A DNA stretch of 64,000 nucleotides from UBA4644 sp034933145 (GCA_034933145.1 JAYFOA010000031.1:22698-86697), one strand, 5' to 3'. Shown: positions 26,963 to 35,785, numbered from the stretch's first letter. Notes: generated from the letters alone by a model not told the origin. Numbers and translations are program-made.

Positions 26963-28225
26963 CTACATGCCGTACAATGCGTCCAGCACCAGCCAGTTTT
27001 GCGGGAACGCCCGCATCAGATTCCAATACAGAACGCCATAGCACCCGTTTCCGGCCGCCAGATCGAGTTTAGAACGGATGCTCCGCGCATCTTCAAACCA
27101 TACTTCATGTCCGCGCCCATCTTCTGCTGTATACGTAAAGTGGGGTGCCTGTGACGTTTCGTCATATTGGATTTCCGCTCCGAACCGACGTGCGATATCC
27201 ACAGCTTCGAGACAACCGATCGATGGAGCTTTTGTAACGCCCTTTTCATAAGGGAGCAGCCAGTCGTATCCATAGTTGGGAATTCCCAAAAAAATTTTTT
27301 CCGGCGCCATTTCCGTTTTGGCATAGTTAAGCACCTTAACCACATTGGGCAGCGGAGCCACCGCCATCGGAGGCCCGTAGGTATATCCCCATTCATAGGT
27401 CATCAAAAGGACGTGGTCAACGGCGGCAGCTACCGCGCCATAGCTGTGGCCCTCGTAAAGCAGGCCGGGCTGCGTGGCAAAGGTTTTGGGCGCCAGCGCC
27501 GCCAGGAGGGGCCTGGGGGTAATCTTTGCCCGGAGGGCTGCCAGAAACGCGGCATATCGGGGCGCATCATCCGCCGGGATGAATTCAAAATCCACGTCGC
27601 CGCCGGCATAACCCTTTTCCTTTATATTGGTATCCACCGCTGAGATCAGGCGTTCCTGTGCGGCGGGATCCTCCAAAATAGCGCTGCCCCGCTCGCTGGA
27701 AAAGGTACCGCCCTCCGTCAGGGTGGAGAGATGCATATAAGGAGGAACTCCGTACCCCCGTGACAATGCCAGCAGTGTGCTGTCATCCAATGGGACCAGA
27801 CCGCCATTTTCGGTAATGCCGTAGGTAAAGGGCATCAGCAGCTCCAGATACGGGAGCTCCTGCCGCAGCAGCGCCTGGTCTACAAACGGATAAGCATAGC
27901 CGCCTGCTCGCAGCCGTCCCTGACGCTCCTGCTCCCAGGCGATCACAATCGTCTGTCCCAGAGCCAGGGCGGTACGTCCGCCCAGCCAGATGTTATTGCG
28001 CCACAGCCGATTGACCGAGACGCCATAGCTCCGTGCAATGGAGTAAAGAGTCTCGCCGGCGCGTACCGTATGGGTCTGCAGGGGAGAGAGCACCACCAGC
28101 GCCTGCCCTGGAACCAGCGACTTGTCCAGTGTTTCGTTGCACAACCCGAGCAGCTGGGCCGGAACACCATATTGGGCGGCGATGCCGGTCAGCGTCTCGC
28201 CGCTCTTCACGATATGCAGGATCAT
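26963..28225 (-). CDS. LysM-GH18 spore-type glycosidase (YaaH/SleL-like)
   Basis: The 420-residue protein has two N-terminal LysM repeats (IVKSGETLTGIAAQYGVPA and TVRAGETLYSIARSYGVSV) that bind peptidoglycan, then a glycosyl hydrolase 18 domain (about 110-420). The GH18 catalytic motif DxxDxE appears as GGDVDFEFIPAD near residue 210. The family includes spore cortex-lytic or coat proteins such as YaaH and SleL, which act on peptidoglycan during germination. There is no signal peptide, as usual for spore-coat members. GAGGTGAG lies ahead of the ATG, and the gene overlaps the upstream deacetylase by 4 bases. Confidence 0.92.
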   Translation of the reverse strand: MILHIVKSGETLTGIAAQYGVPAQLLGLCNETLDKSLVPGQALVVLSPLQTHTVRAGETLYSIARSYGVSVNRLWRNNIWLGGRTALALGQTIVIAWEQERQGRLRAGGYAYPFVDQALLRQELPYLELLMPFTYGITENGGLVPLDDSTLLALSRGYGVPPYMHLSTLTEGGTFSSERGSAILEDPAAQERLISAVDTNIKEKGYAGGDVDFEFIPADDAPRYAAFLAALRAKITPRPLLAALAPKTFATQPGLLYEGHSYGAVAAAVDHVLLMTYEWGYTYGPPMAVAPLPNVVKVLNYAKTEMAPEKIFLGIPNYGYDWLLPYEKGVTKAPSIGCLEAVDIARRFGAEIQYDETSQAPHFTYTAEDGRGHEVWFEDARSIRSKLDLAAGNGCYGVLYWNLMRAFPQNWLVLDALYGM

Positions 28226-29109
28226 TTGCTCACCTCTTTGAATATTTTACTAAAAAACTGCTCGGTGCCGATGTTGGCCGGACGGTTGTAGCGCCCCAGG
28301 GAGAAGAGGGTGTCGGCGTCCCCTTTTTTCAGGATGGTAACCCGCTCAGCACAAGACAGCGTCGCTTCGAATCCCATCGCCCGCAGCGCGTCGTCCGAAC
28401 CGCTGCTGATCTTTCCGTATGGATACGTGTATACGCGGGGAAAAAGACCGCAGCGCTCCGCCAGTGCGGTCTGCATCGCCATCGTGTCGCTGTGCAGGGC
28501 GGCGAGCCAATCCCTTTTTGCTTCTCCTTTTTTTCGCATGGAACCCTGCCGGGCACCCATGTGGTGAAAGTAATATGAGTGATTTGCGATCTCGACCCGA
28601 GGGTTTTCACTGAATTCCTTGAGATCCGTCCAGGACATGTAGGCATAGCTTGGATTGCGGTCCTCCTGCAATGTGAAAATGTCGGTATATTCGCCGACGA
28701 CAGAGATCAGTGCCGGAACCTCTTGCCGAGCCAGAATCTCCGGCAGATACAGCAGGTTATTGAGATTCCCGTCGTCCAGTGTGAGCAGCACCGGCTTTTC
28801 CGGAAGATCGCCGTCACCGGTGACAAAATCGATGATCTCCGCCATGGAAACAAAGGTATACCCCTGGGTTTTCAGATAGATAATATCCTTTTCCAGCAGA
28901 GACGGAGAGATGGTATAGGGGCCCCAGCGGTCCGACTCCTTAAGCAAGCTATGGTACATGATGACCGGCAGGGGACGAGTTTCCGCAGCCGGAAGAAAAG
29001 CCGCCAGCGCCCGTGCATGCAGAAAGGGCAGCAGCAGCAGAGCCAGCAGAGCCAGCAGGGCCAGTGCCGCAAGCATCAGCCGTTTGCGTGAAATGACTTT
29101 GAAATACAA
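28222..29109 (-). CDS. Membrane-anchored polysaccharide deacetylase
   Basis: The protein of about 295 residues has one N-terminal membrane helix (residues 12-32) and a NodB-type domain outside: VIMYHSLLKES, the catalytic LLTLDDGNLNNLLYLPEIL near residue 130, EIANHSYYFHHM near 175 and YTYPYGKISSGSDDALRA near 230. It probably removes N-acetyl groups from peptidoglycan or a wall glycan. I propose a TTG start at 29109, because AGGAGG lies eight bases upstream and the in-frame ATG at 29127 sits within a hairpin arm without its own site. It is coupled to the LysM-GH18 gene. Confidence 0.85.
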   Translation of the reverse strand: MYFKVISRKRLMLAALALLALLALLLLPFLHARALAAFLPAAETRPLPVIMYHSLLKESDRWGPYTISPSLLEKDIIYLKTQGYTFVSMAEIIDFVTGDGDLPEKPVLLTLDDGNLNNLLYLPEILARQEVPALISVVGEYTDIFTLQEDRNPSYAYMSWTDLKEFSENPRVEIANHSYYFHHMGARQGSMRKKGEAKRDWLAALHSDTMAMQTALAERCGLFPRVYTYPYGKISSGSDDALRAMGFEATLSCAERVTILKKGDADTLFSLGRYNRPANIGTEQFFSKIFKEVSK

Positions 29110-29114
29110 AGAAA

Positions 29115-29146
29115 CCGCCTCCTGCATATTCTTATGCAGGAGGCGG
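29115..29146 (-). promoter_or_regulatory. 14-bp hairpin covering the deacetylase ribosome-binding site
   Basis: CCGCCTCCTGCATA and TATGCAGGAGGCGG form a perfect 14-bp stem with loop TTCT. On the minus strand the 3' arm contains the AGGAGG of the deacetylase gene, paired to CCTCCT in the 5' arm. It lies 32 bases past the YbaK gene stop, and only a poor T tract (GTTTCTTTG) follows, so it could be a leaky terminator, a translation-blocking hairpin, or both. Confidence 0.6.
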
Positions 29147-29178
29147 CTTGTTCTTGTCAGGTTTCCGGACGATAGCAC

Positions 29179-29664
29179 TCAGTCTGCGCTTTCCGGCAGG
29201 TCACAGACATCCACCCAATCCGCCGCACCGGAATAGCGGAACAGCTCTTCACAGTCCATCGGGATGGCGGAATTGGAACTGCCCGCCGCAGGAAAGATGA
29301 GATCAAAGCGCCGCAGCGACGCATCGCAGAAAACGGTAACGCCGCTTTTTGGCAGAGCAAACGGGCAAACGCCGCCGACCGCATGTCCGGTGGCGACCGC
29401 CGTCTCCTCATGAGACATCATTTTGGGCTTAAAGCCAAAGCGGTCCTTAAATTTGCGGTTGCTGGTCTTCGCGTCCCCGGCGGTAACCAGAAGAAGACAA
29501 CCGCCTTCCTTATTTTCAAAGGCCAGTGTTTTTGCAATGCGGGCCTCCTCGACGCCCAGAGCCTTTGCCGCCAGCGAAACCGTGGCGCTGGAGACAGTGA
29601 ATTCGCGGATCGCCTTTTCTTTTTCTGTGCCTGCGAAAAAGGCGCGAACTTTTTCGATTGACAT
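29179..29664 (-). CDS. YbaK/EbsC-family aminoacyl-tRNA deacylase
   Basis: The 161-residue protein is a stand-alone YbaK/ProX-type editing domain that hydrolyses wrongly charged aminoacyl-tRNAs, such as Cys- or Ala-tRNA(Pro). Recognisable blocks are EARIAKTLAFENKEGGCLL, VTAGDAKTSNRKFKDRFG and the GHAVGGVCPFALPKSGV motif near residue 95. The start is ATG 29664, as GGAGG lies five bases upstream. It is the first gene of a minus operon with the deacetylase and the LysM-GH18 protein. Confidence 0.9.
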   Translation of the reverse strand: MSIEKVRAFFAGTEKEKAIREFTVSSATVSLAAKALGVEEARIAKTLAFENKEGGCLLLVTAGDAKTSNRKFKDRFGFKPKMMSHEETAVATGHAVGGVCPFALPKSGVTVFCDASLRRFDLIFPAAGSSNSAIPMDCEELFRYSGAADWVDVCDLPESAD

Positions 29665-29871
29665 TTTGACCTCCAAGTTTGGTACTTTTATACATTATAC
29701 ATCTCGCCAACCATATGCACAAGCAGGATATAGCATATTTGGATTATGCAAATAACTGTATCTTGTGGAAAAAATGACGAGCGTATTACAGACCGTTTGA
29801 ATATTATGACCGAATTGTGAATTTTACTAAAATTCAAGCAATAAATATTACGCAAAGTTTTAAGAAAAAAC

Positions 29872-29900
29872 TTTACAAGAAAGGATGCGGGCAGTATACT
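29872..29900 (+). promoter_or_regulatory. Promoter for the XRE regulator
   Basis: TTTACA and TATACT are spaced by 17 bases, 43 bases ahead of the start. Confidence 0.65.
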
Positions 29901-29942
29901 ATACTCATTCACCTGTCGAAATCTGTGTTTTTGGGGGAAATC

Positions 29943-30614
29943 ATGGTTCGGGATTTTCCGCGTACGCTGAGTCTGCTGCGCCAGGAAAAGAGAATAAGTC
30001 AGAGAAAAGCCGCTGCGGAACTTTGTGTTTCGCAGGCGCTTTTGTCCCACTATGAAAACGGAGTCCGTGAACCCGGTCTTACGTTTGTGGTACGCGCTGC
30101 AGATTATTACGGTGTCTCTGTGGATTATCTGCTGGGCCGTACGATGGCGCGGGATGGCGGGGCGATCCTTGCTGCCGACGTACCCGACAGTTCCGAAGGG
30201 AAGGATAATATTCTGCGGGGAAATGCGGCAGCCCTGCTCAATAAAAAGCTGTTGGTAAATTCCACGGCCTTGCTGTTTGAGCTTCTCGGCAAGGAAAGCG
30301 CACAGCTGACTGCTATGATCTCCTCTTATCTGAGCACAGCATTTTACAAGGCCTTCCGAATGGTATATGCACTGGATCGCAGCAGCAGCAGCGAAGTGTT
30401 TCCGGTGGAGGAGAGCTGCTATTCCGAACTTTGCGACGCGGAACTAAAGCGCAGCGAAGGTGCGCTGCGTCGTCTGGCGAGCCAGAAGGGGAGCGCCATT
30501 GGCTCCGATCTATCGCAGGAGGCACTGCAGGGTGCCTATCCTCACTTGACGCCTTCTCTGTTTTCTTTGTTGCATGCGGTTTCCACACGGCTTGAAAAAG
30601 AGGGAGAAAAATAA
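29943..30614 (+). CDS. XRE-family helix-turn-helix regulator
   Basis: The 223-residue protein has an N-terminal Cro/C1-type helix-turn-helix (about residues 4-62), with LRQEKRISQRKAAAELCVSQ and LLSHYENGVREPGLTFVVRA, and the usual following DYYGVSVDYLLGRT. The C-terminal 150 residues are helical and resemble no named effector domain. The start ATG at 29943 follows GGGGGAAA. The target genes are unknown; two tRNA genes come next. Confidence 0.88.
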   Translation: MVRDFPRTLSLLRQEKRISQRKAAAELCVSQALLSHYENGVREPGLTFVVRAADYYGVSVDYLLGRTMARDGGAILAADVPDSSEGKDNILRGNAAALLNKKLLVNSTALLFELLGKESAQLTAMISSYLSTAFYKAFRMVYALDRSSSSEVFPVEESCYSELCDAELKRSEGALRRLASQKGSAIGSDLSQEALQGAYPHLTPSLFSLLHAVSTRLEKEGEK

Positions 30615-30626
30615 ACGTCGAACCCC

Positions 30627-30655
30627 TTGCATTTTTTGAGACCCTATGGTATACT
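30627..30655 (+). promoter_or_regulatory. Promoter for the tRNA-Thr/tRNA-Tyr pair
   Basis: TTGCAT and TATACT are spaced by 17 bases, about 30 bases before the first tRNA. Confidence 0.65.
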
Positions 30656-30685
30656 AATTTTCGCGTCCAAAAGCCTTGCCGGTAT

Positions 30686-30761
30686 GCTGGTGTAGCTCAG
30701 CCGGTAGAGCAGCTGATTTGTAATCAGCAGGTCGGGGGTTCAAATCCGTCCACCAGCTCCA
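30686..30761 (+). tRNA. tRNA-Thr (anticodon TGT)
   Basis: The acceptor stem GCTGGTG/CACCAGC closes a full cloverleaf. The anticodon stem GCTGA/TCAGC encloses loop TTTGTAA with anticodon TGT, and the T-loop reads GGTTCAAATCC. The 3' CCA is encoded. Confidence 0.96.
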
Positions 30762-30791
30762 GTTTTCCCCTGTGGGACGTTAATTGAATAT

Positions 30792-30876
30792 GGGAGTGTT
30801 CCCGAGTGGCCAAAGGGGGCAGACTGTAAATCTGTTGGCAGTGCCTACGGTGGTTCGAATCCACCCGCTCCCACCA
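30792..30876 (+). tRNA. tRNA-Tyr (anticodon GTA)
   Basis: The acceptor stem GGGAGTG/CGCTCCC, an anticodon loop CTGTAAA with anticodon GTA, a long variable arm as expected for tRNA-Tyr and a T-loop GGTTCGAATCC are all present. CCA is encoded. It lies 30 bases after tRNA-Thr and shares its promoter. Confidence 0.96.
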
Positions 30877-30879
30877 ACA

Positions 30880-30912
30880 AAAGCCTTGTAGTTTCAATGA
30901 CTACAGGGTTTT
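30880..30912 (+). terminator. Terminator of the tRNA pair
   Basis: An imperfect stem (AAAGCCTTGTAG with CTACAGGGTTTT) is followed by more T residues, four bases after the tRNA-Tyr CCA. Confidence 0.75.
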
Positions 30913-31064
30913 TGTTTTATTACAAATATTGTCAGGATTGCAGACTTTTCATTAGGAGGGCAGCCGGTAATAGCTGCCTCCCCGATGTGCCATGTTCCTT
31001 GTTTCTTGTATTGCGCTCTAGGTTTACGTCAAATTACTCGCATCAGGGACGACTTGGTTAACTA

Positions 31065-32723
31065 ATGCAGAGATTTATCCGAAATAATAATGTATATATG
31101 CCAGGTTTTAAAAAAAGAAAAATTTTATGGGAAATGTGGAGACATGCCATGCTGATGCCAATCCAATGCAGAATCTATGCTATTGGCTGCCCTGAAGAAC
31201 TCATTTCCTCCATGCGGGAAATGGCGGAAAAAATGTTGGATATACATGGCGAATGGATCCTTTCAGATTTTCCGACAGATGAGATGCGTGGATATTGTAT
31301 TATTCTCTTTGGCACCGCATATGTGTCGTACGTTGCCCACTGGGCTTCAGACACGGCAATTCTCTGGATAGCGGAACAGCCAGATATGGCCGTACTGAAG
31401 CAGGGATTTGTGGATGCTTTGACTTTGCCGCTTGACAAAGCGCGATTTGCTGCGTCCTTTTCTCATATGGTCTGTCGGTGCCACCTGACTCGGCGCCTTG
31501 ACTTACGGGAGAATGAACTGAAAACCTACTATGAGATCAGTGATGATATGCTATGGACAAAGGACGCGGCGGATCTGCACATGGATGTCAACCATGTCCT
31601 TATCAGCCTTGTGGGAAAACCGAGGGAACAAATTGAGGGGAAACACGAAGATGAGGTCTACGGTCTCGAACCGGGTGCGGCAGGATGCAAACAAAGCGAT
31701 CTTCTTGTCCGCACCACCGGCAGGATAGATTATTTTGAAGAATCCATGCCCGGCGCGGATGGTAAACAACACCATCTGCGGGTAACGAAAGCGCCCTGGC
31801 TGGATGGACAAGGCCGGATTATCGGTACCATTGGTCTTGCAAAAGATGTTTCAGAGCTCATGAATCAGCAAACCAAGTTTGAGCTGTTTCTGGATGACCT
31901 GGAGTTGGGCGTCGTCATCGTAGACAATGAAAATACGGTTATGCAAGCAAACAGTGTATATCTGGATATCGCCGGCTTGGCGGGAAAGAAGATTGTCGGA
32001 CACAAATTAAAAAAACTTAAATTTGAAAAATCAAGAGAATTTGGTACAGAGGATTATATCATCCCCGGAACGGATGGGAAGGAAGCAATATGGACCTACA
32101 ATAAGTTTGATCTGAAAGACTATTGGGGTAAAAAATACGGCTATACCTACATATTTCGCAATATCACCCTGGAAAGAAAACAAGAGAGAAGAATCAGGAT
32201 GATGGCAGTGAAGGATCAGCTGACCGGCCTTGCCAACCGTATGGGAATGTATGAATACTTTGATACTATGGATAAACGCGGCAATGCCACGTTTTTGTTT
32301 AGTGACATTGACAATTTTAAAATGGTCAATGACAGATTTGGCCATACTGTCGGGGATCGCTTGCTCAGAAGTGTCGCTGAATTGTTTGGAGATGTCCTTG
32401 TAAACTCATTTACCGCACGAATTGGAGGAGATGAATTTATATCTGTTGTGGATGGGGGAATCGGGCGCCCGGAACTTGAGAATAAGGCAAAAATACTTTT
32501 AAAAAGCATCAAGCAACTTCCGGGTTATCCGGAGGAAGTTCTGGAAATCATATCTTTATCCATTGGAATCCTTTATCAATATCCGTTGAAAGACAGTCTT
32601 AACAATATAATTTGCATGAGCGACGAGGGAATGTACCAGGCCAAACGTACGGGAAAAAATAGATTCTGTTTTTATGTCGCGGATGAATTTTATGAATTGC
32701 AGCGACAGCAACAGCGTATTTAA
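31065..32723 (+). CDS. PAS-containing GGDEF diguanylate cyclase without I-site
   Basis: The 552-residue protein has an N-terminal region of about 140 residues with no family I recognise (RIYAIGCPEELISSMREM), two PAS-like domains (about 150-270, with DMLWTKDAADLHMDVNH, and 275-380, with LDDLELGVVIVDNENTV) and a C-terminal GGDEF domain. The motif GGDEF is intact in FTARIGGDEFISVV near residue 455. The position of the RxxD inhibition site reads LVNS, so product feedback is probably absent. No membrane segment is seen. ATG 31065 lacks a good ribosome-binding site; ATG 31149 (GGAGA six bases ahead) is an alternative. Confidence 0.85.
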   Translation: MQRFIRNNNVYMPGFKKRKILWEMWRHAMLMPIQCRIYAIGCPEELISSMREMAEKMLDIHGEWILSDFPTDEMRGYCIILFGTAYVSYVAHWASDTAILWIAEQPDMAVLKQGFVDALTLPLDKARFAASFSHMVCRCHLTRRLDLRENELKTYYEISDDMLWTKDAADLHMDVNHVLISLVGKPREQIEGKHEDEVYGLEPGAAGCKQSDLLVRTTGRIDYFEESMPGADGKQHHLRVTKAPWLDGQGRIIGTIGLAKDVSELMNQQTKFELFLDDLELGVVIVDNENTVMQANSVYLDIAGLAGKKIVGHKLKKLKFEKSREFGTEDYIIPGTDGKEAIWTYNKFDLKDYWGKKYGYTYIFRNITLERKQERRIRMMAVKDQLTGLANRMGMYEYFDTMDKRGNATFLFSDIDNFKMVNDRFGHTVGDRLLRSVAELFGDVLVNSFTARIGGDEFISVVDGGIGRPELENKAKILLKSIKQLPGYPEEVLEIISLSIGILYQYPLKDSLNNIICMSDEGMYQAKRTGKNRFCFYVADEFYELQRQQQRI

Positions 32724-32742
32724 AAAACTCCGGAATGTTAAG

Positions 32743-32778
32743 CAAAAGCCTTGTGGTTTTAAAACCACAAAGCTTTTG
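32743..32778 (+). terminator. Terminator of the second diguanylate cyclase gene
   Basis: CAAAAGC-TTGTGGTTTT pairs with AAAACCACAA-GCTTTTG, followed by GTTTTC, 20 bases past the stop. Confidence 0.8.
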
Positions 32779-32858
32779 TTTTCTATTTTGTGGCGTCCGA
32801 GCGTTTTATGTAGATGCAATGACCCTTCGCGGATTTGGCGTAAGGTGCAGCGGCAAAG

Positions 32859-33440
32859 TCACACATACTGGCTTTGGGGCAGCACACCGGGAAGGCTGAC
32901 ACTGAGAGTGACCAGCATTTCAGCCATATATCGGGCCGGATAGGGCATATCTTCATCCAGCCAGCGCTGAACGACGCCGACGCAGCCGGTAATGATAAAG
33001 GAATGCATATATTCCGCCTGTTCCCGGGTCATGCGTCCGCTGCTGAGCAGGTTATCCATGTTCTTATCATACACAAGCATCATGATCTGCTTTTGCAGAT
33101 TGATATCGCCCCGCTCACTCAGCAGAAGCTGACAGAGCTCGGCGTTTTCTTTGATATATTCAAATATCTTTTCCACCGCCCGGACGATATCCTTGCCGGA
33201 ATCGCTTTCCATGTTGTCGAAAAGATAGGAGCTGACGTTGTCGAGAAGCTCGGCTTCGATCTTGTGCATCAGATCGTACTGGTCCCGGTAGTGGGCATAG
33301 AAGGTAGTGCGGTTGACGTCCGCCTGGGCACAGATCTCTTTGACAGTGACTTGCGAAATATCTTTTGCGGCAAGCAGCTGGATAAAGCTTTTTTGCAGCA
33401 CCATCTTTGTGTACCTGACGCGCCTGTCATCCTTTTTCAT
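32859..33440 (-). CDS. TetR/AcrR-family regulator
   Basis: The 193-residue protein has the TetR helix-turn-helix at about residues 12-57, with QLLAAKDISQVTVKEICAQA followed by DVNRTTFYAHYRDQYDLM, and a helical ligand-binding C terminus (TetR_C_7-like). The start ATG at 33440 has TTGGAGTG ahead. It is divergent from an MMPL efflux gene, and a repeated palindrome lies in the shared region, so it very probably represses that pump and itself. The inducing ligand is unknown. Confidence 0.92.
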   Translation of the reverse strand: MKKDDRRVRYTKMVLQKSFIQLLAAKDISQVTVKEICAQADVNRTTFYAHYRDQYDLMHKIEAELLDNVSSYLFDNMESDSGKDIVRAVEKIFEYIKENAELCQLLLSERGDINLQKQIMMLVYDKNMDNLLSSGRMTREQAEYMHSFIITGCVGVVQRWLDEDMPYPARYMAEMLVTLSVSLPGVLPQSQYV

Positions 33441-33487
33441 AGACACTCCAAAAAATAAAAATTTTGTAAACAGTCCAACATTTTTTA

Positions 33488-33496
33488 ACACCGTGT
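33488..33496. promoter_or_regulatory. TetR operator copy 1
   Basis: ACACCGTGT is a palindrome inside TTAACACCGTGTCGGG. It recurs, in the opposite orientation, 90 bases away at 33578. It lies between the tetR promoter and its start codon, so binding would block tetR transcription. Confidence 0.6.
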
Positions 33497-33549
33497 CGGG
33501 AAACGTACAAATCAGAAGTATCTGCCTGTTGATTTATCAGCACAGCGTT

Positions 33550-33578
33550 ATTATGCTATAGGTACTGCCGTTTGTCAA
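33550..33578 (-). promoter_or_regulatory. Promoter of the TetR gene
   Basis: On the minus strand TTGACA and CATAAT are spaced by 17 bases. The -35 abuts operator copy 2 at 33578-33586. Confidence 0.75.
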
Positions 33579-33586
33579 CACGGTGT
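33578..33586. promoter_or_regulatory. TetR operator copy 2
   Basis: ACACGGTGT inside TCAACACGGTGTCGAA is the same 16-base site as copy 1 in reverse (shared TCGACACnGTGTTrA pattern). It touches the -35 of the tetR promoter and lies about 80 bases before the MMPL gene. Confidence 0.6.
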
Positions 33587-33664
33587 CGAATAATGTTCGG
33601 GAGGTAGGGGAAAAGATATGCCGACCAGCATCTCTGCTCTATCCGGCATATCTCATGTGAACAG

Positions 33665-35785
33665 ATGAGTAAGGTTTCAGATTTTGTTGTTAGGAAAAGG
33701 AAGATCGTTATCCTTATCTTCCTGCTGCTCGCAGTGGCAAGCGCTGTTGTCTTCCCGATGGTGGGCGTCAACTATAATATGGTGGACTACCTGCCGCAGG
33801 GGGCGCAATCCACCACTGCGATCGAGATCATGGACACAGAGTTCGGGGCAAAAATGCCGAACGGAAAGGTGATGATCTCGGGCGTAACGGTACGCGAAGC
33901 GCTGGAGTACAAGGCGCAGCTCGCCGCGGTTGAAGGCGTGGATTCCGTCGCCTGGCTCGACGATGCGGTAGGCGCGGATGTCCTGGCCACGACGCCGGTT
34001 GAGTTTCTGGATGCCGCCCTGCTGAAGAACTATTACCGGGACGACACCGCCTTGTATTCCATTGAGATCCACAGCGGAAAGGAAACAGACGCCGTTGCCG
34101 CCATCCGGGATATTATTGGAGAAAATAATGCGGTGGCGGGTGAAGCGGTCAATATTGCGACCTCCCAGCAGATGGCAGTAACCGAGGTAATCAAGGCGTT
34201 TGCCATTCTGCTTCCGGTCATTTTCGCGATCCTGATCCTTACCACCAATTCCTGGGCGGAACCGCTGCTGTTTTTGGCCTCCATCGGGGTTGCGGTAATC
34301 ATCAATATGGGGTCGAATATCTTTTTCGGGGAAATATCATTTATCACCCGGACGGTCAGCCCGATCCTGCAGCTGGCGGTATCTCTCGACTACGCGATCT
34401 TCCTGCTGCACAGCTTCCGCGAGTTCCGGCTCACCTATGAGCCGGAAGAGGCAATGAAGCGCGCTATGAAAGAGGCCGTATCCGCCATTGCGGCCAGTGC
34501 CGCCACGACGGTGTTCGGATTTTTGGCACTGACCTTCATGCGCTTTCAAATCGGGGGAGACCTGGGGATCAACCTGGTCAAAGGGGTGCTGCTGAGCTTT
34601 GTATCCGTCATGATCTTCCTCCCGGCGCTGACGCTTTCCTGCATTCGGCTGATCGACCGGACGGCGCACCGTCCGCTGGTTCCCGCGCTCCGCGGCGCTG
34701 GAAAGCATCTGCTGCAGGTCAGCCTTCCGCTGCTGGTCGCGGCGGTCATTGTGGTGGTTCCCAGCTTTCTTGCACAGTCAAATGCTGAGTTTATGTACGG
34801 CGCGGGCAGCGCTGCAGAAGCATCCCGAGCGGGGCAGGATGAACTGAAGATTGAAGATCGGTTCGGGAAAGAAAACCTGTTGGCACTGCTCGTTCCCCGA
34901 GGGGACACAGGTGCCGAGGTCGAGCTATGCGCCGAACTGCAGGAGATCCCACATGTTACCGGCCTTGTTGCTTATGTCACTACGGTAGGGGCTGAAATCC
35001 CGCCGGAATACCTGTCCGCTGATATTACGGGGCAATTTTATTCTGAGGGATATGCCAGAATCATCCTTTACACTGACACGGCGGATGAGGGGGATGCTGC
35101 ATTTGCGACAGTCGGGGAGATTCGGGATACGGCAGCCCGGCATTACGACCATGCGTACCTGGCCGGAGAAAGTGCCACGCTCTACGATATGAAAAACGTG
35201 GTTTCCACGGATACAAAAATTGTTAATTTTTGTGCGGTGCTGGGGATTTTCCTTGTGCTTCTTCTCACGTTCCGCTCCCTCACCATTCCGCTGTTCCTTC
35301 TGTTTACAATCGAAACGGCGATTTGGATCAACCTCTCTTTCGCATATTTTACAGGTAATGCATTCAGCTTCATCGGCTATTTGGTAATTAGTACCGTGCA
35401 GCTTGGGTCCACGGTGGACTATGCGATTTTACTGACCGACCGCTATCTTGAAAACCGAAAATCCCTTCCGAAGAAAGAGGCAATGCAGACGGCGCTCGGA
35501 AATAATCTTTGGGCTATTCTTACCTCGGCGGCCATTCTTTCCATGGCTGGATTCACATTGGCAATGACCTCTACCAATCCGATCATTGCGGAGCTGGGAA
35601 CCCTGCTGGGCCGCGGGACACTGCTGTCCCTTTTGATGGTCACCTGCGTACAGCCTGCGCTGCTCACTTTGTTTGACCAGGTCATCCAGAAAACGACCCT
35701 TGCACATGGCTTTCATCAGGGGCATTATCCAGGCGGAACTGCTATACGGACATCCCATGCCGGAAAAGGAGATAAACGTAAATGA
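33665..35785 (+). CDS. MMPL-family RND transporter
   Basis: The 706-residue protein has two repeats, each with one membrane helix, an extracytoplasmic domain and a block of five or six helices, as in MmpL/HpnN transporters. The first repeat has LQLAVSLDYAIFLLHSFREFR near residue 240 and the second VQLGSTVDYAILLTDRYLE near 580; the Asp-Tyr pairs are the proton-relay positions. The family exports lipids, peptides or drugs using the proton gradient. The start has little ribosome-binding-site signal. It overlaps the next gene by 4 bases and is probably controlled by the divergent TetR. Confidence 0.92.
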   Translation: MSKVSDFVVRKRKIVILIFLLLAVASAVVFPMVGVNYNMVDYLPQGAQSTTAIEIMDTEFGAKMPNGKVMISGVTVREALEYKAQLAAVEGVDSVAWLDDAVGADVLATTPVEFLDAALLKNYYRDDTALYSIEIHSGKETDAVAAIRDIIGENNAVAGEAVNIATSQQMAVTEVIKAFAILLPVIFAILILTTNSWAEPLLFLASIGVAVIINMGSNIFFGEISFITRTVSPILQLAVSLDYAIFLLHSFREFRLTYEPEEAMKRAMKEAVSAIAASAATTVFGFLALTFMRFQIGGDLGINLVKGVLLSFVSVMIFLPALTLSCIRLIDRTAHRPLVPALRGAGKHLLQVSLPLLVAAVIVVVPSFLAQSNAEFMYGAGSAAEASRAGQDELKIEDRFGKENLLALLVPRGDTGAEVELCAELQEIPHVTGLVAYVTTVGAEIPPEYLSADITGQFYSEGYARIILYTDTADEGDAAFATVGEIRDTAARHYDHAYLAGESATLYDMKNVVSTDTKIVNFCAVLGIFLVLLLTFRSLTIPLFLLFTIETAIWINLSFAYFTGNAFSFIGYLVISTVQLGSTVDYAILLTDRYLENRKSLPKKEAMQTALGNNLWAILTSAAILSMAGFTLAMTSTNPIIAELGTLLGRGTLLSLLMVTCVQPALLTLFDQVIQKTTLAHGFHQGHYPGGTAIRTSHAGKGDKRK

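Noticed and set aside
30877..31064. A possible integration site at the 3' end of the tRNA genes
   Set aside because: No integrase, no repeated tRNA end and no mobile genes are present nearby; the sequence holds only a terminator and a spacer.
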